Shown here piece by piece: positions 62,156 through 64,000 of a DNA stretch of 64,000 bases. Source of the stretch: Bacilli bacterium. GTDB lineage: Bacteria > Bacillota_I > Bacilli_A > RF39 > UBA660. The notes under the pieces are model-generated. The model saw nothing but the letters and a program-made list of their open reading frames with translations, ran no database searches and was not told the origin of the DNA. Each line of letters opens with the position of its first letter. Positions within the stretch are counted from its first letter, which is position 1. Both the position numbers and the translations under genes were made by a program. The stretch covers positions 1-64,000 of the forward strand of contig JAFSFI010000002.1 of the NCBI GenBank assembly GCA_017435255.1, in the 5' to 3' direction.

Positions 62156-63694
62156 ATGAACGATAAGATTTGTGGATATTATTTGGATGAACAACAAAAA
62201 TCAATAGTATTAGATGATAGCAATCACTTGTTGGTGGTTGCAGGTGCTGGCAGTGGCAAAACACTTACGATTTTAGGTAAAATTTATTATTTAGTAAAGT
62301 ATAAAAACATTTCTGAAGATGAGATTTTATGTATTTCATTTACAAGGGCATCGTCAGATAATTTAAAGGAAAAAATAAAAAAAGAATTATTATTGAATAT
62401 ACCAGTTTATACTTTTCATAAATTGGGACTAGAGATTTTAAAAGATAATAAAGCTGTATGTGAAATAGCAGAATCTAATTCCTTAGAAAATATTATTCAC
62501 GAATTTTTTTCTACTACAATTTTATCTTCAGAATTTTATATGTTAAGAGTGCTTCAATATTTTAGAATTAAGAAAATAATAAATATCAAAAAAACTTATT
62601 TAAAATTTTATAATAATAATTGTGAAAAAATTGAAATTTTAGAAAAAATTATATCAACTTTTATTCATCTGTTTAAATGTAATAATTATTCAATATCTGA
62701 TTTTTCATTATTTTTGAAACAAACTAGGTTTTCTTTTGTTTGTTTTAGATTACAGAAAGAAAAAATATTTTTATTATTGACATTAAATATTTATTTAATT
62801 TATCAAAGTTATTTAGAAGAAAACGGGGAAATAGATTTTGATGATATGATAATTAAGTCATCTCAGTTAATAGAAGATGGTGGAAAAATAAGAAAATATA
62901 AATATATTATAATTGATGAATATCAAGATACGTCTTATATAAGATTTATACTTATTAAAAATATTTTAAATAAGACTGGTGCTAAGCTAATGGCGGTAGG
63001 TGATGATTTCCAATCTATATATCGTTTTACAGGTTGTGATATTGCATTGTTTTTAAGGTTTAATAGTTTGTTTCCTGATGCAAAAGTAATGAAAATAGAA
63101 AATACGTATAGAAATAGTCAAGAACTTGTGAGTGTTGCAAGTGATTTTGTTATGAGAAATAAGTATCAAATAAGAAAACAGTTGCGTTCAAACAAAAGAT
63201 TAATGAAACCAATAAGACTAATTTACTATAAAAATATAAGTGAAACTTTTCTAAAGTTAGTATTAAGAATATTTGAAGAAACGCAAGGCTCGATACTGGT
63301 TTTAGGTAGAAACAATAAAGACATTAATATGTTGTTGGGCAAAAACTTTACTATTGGCAAAGATAATAAAGTAATTTGCAATGAGAAAAAAGATATAGAT
63401 ATTTATTATCTAACTGTACACAAATCCAAAGGGTTAGAAGCCGACAATGTAATTATAATTAACTTAGAAGATAAAATATCAGGGTTTCCAAACCAAATAG
63501 AAGGTGATAAAGTATTGAGATTTGTTAATCAATCTTATGATAGTTTTCCTTTTAGTGAAGAAAGAAGACTTTTCTACGTAGCTCTTACTAGAACTAAAAA
63601 TTATGTATATCTTTTAGTACCAATTAAGAATCAATCTGTTTTTGTAAGTGAATTAGTGAAAAACAAAAAGCATATCGAGATAGAAAAATATTAA
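62156..63694 (+). CDS. Compact UvrD/PcrA-type superfamily 1 DNA helicase
   Basis: 512 residues, clearly shorter than UvrD/PcrA (about 720-750). Motifs in order: DEQQKSIVLDDSNHLLVVAGAGSGKT, which holds the Q motif and Walker A at 30-36, ISFTRASSDNLKEKI (motif Ia), YTFHKLG, YIIIDEYQDTSYIRF (motif II), GDDFQSIYRFTGCD (motif III), ENTYRNSQ (motif IV), YYLTVHKSKGLEADNV (motif V) and EERRLFYVALTRTKNYVYLL (motif VI). The 1B and 2B insertions and the C-terminal tail are reduced. It probably works in repair or with a partner. Start behind CGGTGATATT. Confidence 0.88.
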   Translation: MNDKICGYYLDEQQKSIVLDDSNHLLVVAGAGSGKTLTILGKIYYLVKYKNISEDEILCISFTRASSDNLKEKIKKELLLNIPVYTFHKLGLEILKDNKAVCEIAESNSLENIIHEFFSTTILSSEFYMLRVLQYFRIKKIINIKKTYLKFYNNNCEKIEILEKIISTFIHLFKCNNYSISDFSLFLKQTRFSFVCFRLQKEKIFLLLTLNIYLIYQSYLEENGEIDFDDMIIKSSQLIEDGGKIRKYKYIIIDEYQDTSYIRFILIKNILNKTGAKLMAVGDDFQSIYRFTGCDIALFLRFNSLFPDAKVMKIENTYRNSQELVSVASDFVMRNKYQIRKQLRSNKRLMKPIRLIYYKNISETFLKLVLRIFEETQGSILVLGRNNKDINMLLGKNFTIGKDNKVICNEKKDIDIYYLTVHKSKGLEADNVIIINLEDKISGFPNQIEGDKVLRFVNQSYDSFPFSEERRLFYVALTRTKNYVYLLVPIKNQSVFVSELVKNKKHIEIEKY

Positions 63695-63728
63695 CGATAT
63701 TGATATAATATAAATTGAAGGTGAATTT

Positions 63729-64000
63729 ATGATTATAAATGGAAAAAATGTAACAGTGGAAGAAGCTATAAAACTTTCAGAAATTGAAAGTAACTTTATA
63801 CATCGTAGAAGTAATGGTCTATTACTTAGCGATTATCATATTTCCATATTAAACAGATGTCATATAGATTATAAAAAATATAGTACATTAAGTTCGTTGC
63901 TGTTTGAAATAGAAGATTATTTAAATGAGGAAGATAATGATGAATTAGAAGAAGTAAGCAAACAATTGGCAGAAATTCATTATTATAGTGAAACTAACAA
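63729..64000 (+). CDS. Hypothetical protein, N-terminal part (cut by window edge)
   Basis: ATG 63729 behind GAAGGTGAATTT opens a frame that stays open to the right edge (90 codons). It starts MIINGKNVTVEEAIKLSEIE and continues as a helical, acidic protein (LLFEIEDYLNEEDNDELEEV). No family recognised. It follows the helicase gene by 34 bases on the same strand and may be in its operon. Confidence 0.65.
   Translation, partial: MIINGKNVTVEEAIKLSEIESNFIHRRSNGLLLSDYHISILNRCHIDYKKYSTLSSLLFEIEDYLNEEDNDELEEVSKQLAEIHYYSETN

Overview
The window reads as chromosome of a low-GC Bacillota relative of the Bacilli/Mollicutes type (RF39-like gut lineages are the nearest picture; this is inferred from gene content and style, not from 16S). 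Evidence: very A+T-rich DNA, Bacillota-type tuf, secG, smpB, ssrA, cdaA-ybbR and a glmS ribozyme, two FemAB peptidoglycan-bridge enzymes, a one-piece pyruvate:ferredoxin oxidoreductase, and cotJB/cotJC. Signals are easy to read: sigma-A promoters, often with an extended -10 (TGnTATAAT), AGGAGG or GGTGAT ribosome sites, and intrinsic terminators after most units. Of about 54 stop codons only one intact gene ends in TGA, and I found no in-frame TGA inside a gene.

Layout. 1-13.7 kb: end of fusA, tuf, a cation P-type ATPase, a FemAB protein, then murD-eno-secG and rnr-capA-smpB, mgtC and tmRNA. The enolase gene carries an in-frame TAA exactly where the catalytic Glu of the GDEGG motif should be. 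13.7-18.2 kb: an accessory patch with an NlpC/P60 protein, a double-glycine leader peptide plus small membrane protein, a second FemAB protein, and an orphan LytTR regulator preceded by a 38-residue ORF. 18.3-30.6 kb: cdaA-ybbR, then a roughly 580-nt structured RNA with its own promoter directly upstream of a small membrane protein. I read this pair as OLE RNA and its partner OapA. An envelope operon (DUF6273-like, phosphodiester glycosidase, CapA), nifJ and an acyltransferase follow.

30.6-39 kb: recG is flanked by two candidate small RNAs, one on each strand, whose exposed segments are complementary over 8 nt (CCCCCUGA / UCAGGGGG). After that comes a 1.6-kb cassette between near-identical 18-bp direct repeats. 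It holds a secreted repeat protein and a membrane-parvulin gene split at a canonical A-AAA-AAA slippery site. A surface metallo-hydrolase and a protein with two HEPN-like RNxLAH motifs complete the stretch. 39-55 kb: ndk, ABC exporter, SDR, a large membrane protein, a stand-alone ClpB-D1-like ATPase, glmS with its ribozyme, a PHP phosphatase, DagK, a glucosaminidase, a PLP enzyme, an SDR, cotJC/cotJB and an FAD oxidoreductase.

55-59 kb: tRNA-His with a broken tyrosine recombinase 10 bp behind it, then a DUF2726 nuclease-like protein (the only TGA-terminated intact gene) and an unknown membrane protein. This looks like a decayed integrated element. 59-64 kb: small hypothetical genes, a CofE-like protein, a compact UvrD-type helicase and a partial gene at the right edge. 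No CRISPR array or intact insertion sequence was seen.
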